DNA of 64,000 bases, from positions 496,001 to 560,000 of the forward strand of contig CAWJUU010000005.1 in NCBI GenBank assembly GCA_963846165.1, read 5' to 3'. The position numbers were made by a program, and so were the translations under genes. The notes beneath the pieces are model-generated. The model was not told the origin of the DNA, ran no database searches, and worked only from the letters and a program-made list of their open reading frames with translations. This stretch comes from WHSW01 sp963846165. Its GTDB lineage: Bacteria > Actinomycetota > Thermoleophilia > Solirubrobacterales > 70-9. Positions 62,198 through 64,000 of this stretch are shown in pieces; the first letter of the stretch is position 1; every line of letters begins with the position of its first letter.

Positions 62198-63031
62198 GTG
62201 GAGGCGAGCTCCAGCGGCGCCGACGTCCAGGTCGACGACCTGACCCTCCACTATCGCGAGCTCGGCTCGGGCTCGCCGGTGCTGCTGCTTCACGGCTGGC
62301 CGACCTCGTCGTATCTGTGGCGCGGCGTGATGCCGGCGATCGCCGAGTCAAACCGCGTGATCGCGCTCGACCTGCCGGGGTTCGGCGGCTCCTCGAAGCC
62401 GACCGACGCCGACTACGGGTTCGAGTTCTTCGGCAGCGCACTCGACGGCCTCCTCGCCGCGCTCGAGATCGACGAGCTCGGGCTCGCGGTCCACGACCTC
62501 GGCGGCCCGGTCGGCGTTCACTGGGCGCTCAACCGGCCCCAGCGGGTGACCGCGCTGGCGCTGCTCAACACGCTCGTCTACCCGGAGTTCTCCGAGGCGG
62601 TGATGGCATTCATCAGGATGTGCACGGAGCCTGACTCGAGGGCGTTTATCACCAGCCCGGAGGGCCTCGAGGCGGCGATGAAGCTGGGCGTGGCGGACGA
62701 GTCGAAGCTCACCGCCGAGTCGATCGCAGCCGTGCAGGCGCCCTTCGCCAACGACGACGCACGCTCGGCGCTCGCCGACGCGGGGATCGGGCTCGATCCC
62801 GGGGGGTTCACCGAGATCGCCGCCAAGCTGCCCTCGCTTCGGGTCCCGGTCCGGGTCGTCTACGGCGCCCAGGACCGGATCCTGCCCGACATCGCCGACA
62901 CGGTCGCGCGCGTGCAGCGCGACCTGCCCCAGGCCGAGGTCACCGAGCTCGCCGATTGCGGGCACTTCTGCCAGGAGGAAGAGCCGGAGCGAATCGGCGC
63001 CCTGCTCGGCGGCTTCTTCGCTCAGCGCTGA
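62198..63031 (+). CDS. Alpha/beta hydrolase, haloalkane-dehalogenase/epoxide-hydrolase-like
   Basis: 277 residues from GTG. LLLHGWPTSSYLWRGVMP is the oxyanion-hole HGWP segment; the nucleophile elbow is AVHDLGGPVGVHW with Asp, not Ser, as in haloalkane dehalogenases and epoxide hydrolases. Later acid in VVYGAQDRILP and His in CGHFCQEEEPE complete the triad. The halide-binding Trp next to the nucleophile is Leu here, so dehalogenation is doubtful. Overlaps LysR tail to tail by 10 bp. Confidence 0.82.
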   Translation: MEASSSGADVQVDDLTLHYRELGSGSPVLLLHGWPTSSYLWRGVMPAIAESNRVIALDLPGFGGSSKPTDADYGFEFFGSALDGLLAALEIDELGLAVHDLGGPVGVHWALNRPQRVTALALLNTLVYPEFSEAVMAFIRMCTEPDSRAFITSPEGLEAAMKLGVADESKLTAESIAAVQAPFANDDARSALADAGIGLDPGGFTEIAAKLPSLRVPVRVVYGAQDRILPDIADTVARVQRDLPQAEVTELADCGHFCQEEEPERIGALLGGFFAQR

Positions 63032-63900
63032 GTCTGGTCGCGGACGAAATCGATGAACGCCTCGGCAGCTGCCGGGCGCTGGCGCGCGGCGCGCACGATC
63101 ATGTACACCGGCAGGCGGACCGAGGGACGGAGCGGACGGATCTCGATCGGCGGGCCCTGACGGCGGGCGATCGAGGCGGGCAGAACGGCGGCGCCGAAGC
63201 CGTCGGAGACCAGACAGCGGATCAGGTAGGGGTCGCCGCTCTCGAGCGAGACGTTGAACTGCTTGCCCGATCGGGCGAAGAAATCCGCCGCGGCGGCCAT
63301 GATCGCCGATCCTGCGCGCGGGGTCGCGAGAGGCACGCCGGCAAGGTCGGCGGCGCCGAGACGCCGCTTCGCCGGCGCCGTCCCCGGCGGAAACGCGGCA
63401 ACGACCTCCTCCTCGCTCAGTCGAAGCGCGTCGAGCCCGTCGGGCACCTCCCCGGCGATGAGCGAGAACGCGACGTCGAGCTGGTCGGTCTCGAGTAGGC
63501 GGAGCATCTCGGCCGCGGTGCCCTCGCGCAGGCCGACCTCGATCCCGGGGAAGGCCGCCTTGAAGCGCGCCAGCAGCATCGTCACCTCGATCCCGCCCGC
63601 CGGCAGCAGCGCCCCGACCGAGATCCGGCCCCGGACCAGCCCGTGGAGCTCGTCGAGCTCGCCATGGACGGCGTCGATCTCGGCCAGCACCCGGCGCGCT
63701 CGTGCGGCGACCGCCTCGCCCGCCTCGGTCGGCACGACCCGCCGGCTGGTGCGCTCGAACAGCTCGCTGCCGAGCTCGGCCTCGAGCCTGCGGATCTGGT
63801 GCGAGAGCGCCGACTGCGCCACGTGGAGCTCCTCCGCCGCCCTGGTGAAGTGGCGGTGCCGGGCGACGGCCTCGGTGTAGACGAGCTGGCGCAACTCCAC
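63022..63900 (-). CDS. LysR-family transcriptional regulator
   Basis: 292 residues, GTG start. N-terminal HTH: MELRQLVYTEAVARHRHFTR and AAEELHVAQSALSHQIRRLE, then VPTEAGEAV, then the two-lobed effector domain beginning GRISVGALLPAGGIE. Closest in style to CbbR/CynR-type activators. It is divergent from the gene starting near 63981, its probable target; the inverted repeat at 63905-63960 lies between them. Effector unknown. Confidence 0.88.
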   Translation of the reverse strand: MELRQLVYTEAVARHRHFTRAAEELHVAQSALSHQIRRLEAELGSELFERTSRRVVPTEAGEAVAARARRVLAEIDAVHGELDELHGLVRGRISVGALLPAGGIEVTMLLARFKAAFPGIEVGLREGTAAEMLRLLETDQLDVAFSLIAGEVPDGLDALRLSEEEVVAAFPPGTAPAKRRLGAADLAGVPLATPRAGSAIMAAAADFFARSGKQFNVSLESGDPYLIRCLVSDGFGAAVLPASIARRQGPPIEIRPLRPSVRLPVYMIVRAARQRPAAAEAFIDFVRDQTQR

Positions 63901-63904
63901 AGCC

Positions 63905-63960
63905 GATCAATCTTAAATCACGATCGATCTGTTGACAACAACATCTTGCGTAGATTGATC
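63905..63960. promoter_or_regulatory. Divergent promoter region with long-range inverted repeat GATCAATC / GATTGATC
   Basis: GATCAATC (63905-63912) and GATTGATC (63953-63960) are exact reverse complements 40 bp apart, with TTGACA (63932) between. AT-richness peaks here. LysR proteins bind paired sites between their own gene and a divergent target, which fits. Confidence 0.45.
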
Positions 63961-63980
63961 CAAAGCGCGAGAATCCAATC

Positions 63981-64000
63981 ATGGGTTCAGACCTGAGCAT
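63981..64000 (+). CDS. Start of a divergent gene, cut by the window edge
   Basis: ATG followed by GSDLS, open to the last base. Placed where a LysR-controlled target gene is expected. Nothing more can be said from six codons. Confidence 0.3.

Overview
The window reads as chromosomal DNA of a GC-rich (about 70% by eye) actinobacterium. Class Thermoleophilia (Solirubrobacterales-like) is the best guess. The guess rests on protein style: a tandem pair of small secreted proteins with a 'PSPALIVAMIALVAALAGTAVAA'-type N-terminus, a wax-ester synthase/DGAT homologue, DUF4331 next to NicO-type transporters, and many GTG starts. It is an inference; no rRNA or tRNA was found to test it.

Layout. 0-4 kb: zinc module (ZnuB, ZnuC, Fur/Zur, ZnuA, YibE/F-like) with two palindromic operator-like sites between the divergent zur and znuA genes. 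4-9 kb: metallophosphoesterase and a three-gene membrane/cupredoxin cluster. 9-12.9 kb: secreted protease, CADD-like diiron enzyme, thioredoxin-like protein, CDF metal efflux, VOC protein. 12.9-18.7 kb: glycerol/dihydroxyacetone module (GlpF, DhaK, DhaL, enzyme I, HPr, EIIA, IclR regulator) whose two ends share a 15-bp operator-like sequence. 18.7-25.7 kb: IspH, M28 peptidase, WS/DGAT, DrrAB-like ABC exporter, EamA-like protein. 25.7-32.1 kb: tandem secreted paralogues, two Ni/Co-type transporters, a TPR protein and DUF4331. 32.2-34.4 kb: SnoaL-like protein, an unrecognised gene pair, metallo-beta-lactamase-fold protein. 34.6-37.0 kb: a probable small integrated element at the 3' end of a MIP18-family gene. 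37-39.8 kb: FxsA, hypothetical, HAD, GntR. 39.8-54.2 kb: catabolic cluster (DMG/sarcosine dehydrogenase-like, choline-kinase-like, APC permease, FGGY kinase, DAO-BFD and FAD oxidoreductases, glutamine-synthetase-like ligase, C26 hydrolase, aldehyde dehydrogenase, SDR, class I amidotransferase). 55.1-61.6 kb: AddB/AddA. 61.6-64 kb: GGCT-like protein, alpha/beta hydrolase, LysR regulator and the first codons of a divergent gene.

How genes work together. The zinc genes look like one Zur regulon. GlpF would admit glycerol or dihydroxyacetone, and EI-HPr-EIIA would phosphorylate the DhaK/DhaL kinase under the IclR regulator. The 49-53 kb genes have the ligase, hydrolase and aldehyde dehydrogenase expected for gamma-glutamylation-based amine breakdown (PuuA/PuuD/PuuC logic); the oxidase step may be one of the neighbouring DAO proteins.

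Sequence quality. Many otherwise intact genes are broken by single-base shifts, often at short homopolymers, with reading resuming in another frame. They are densest at 45.0-48.9 kb, 19.9-20.3 kb and 22.2-23.7 kb. I see no decay in the conserved motifs, so consensus errors are more likely than true pseudogenes. Joined coordinates are given for such genes.

Most notable non-gene signals: a repeat family with inverted ends and an internal hairpin at 24.4 and 54.3 kb, and the duplicated 3' end of the MIP18 gene flanking the 34.7-37.0 kb accessory segment.
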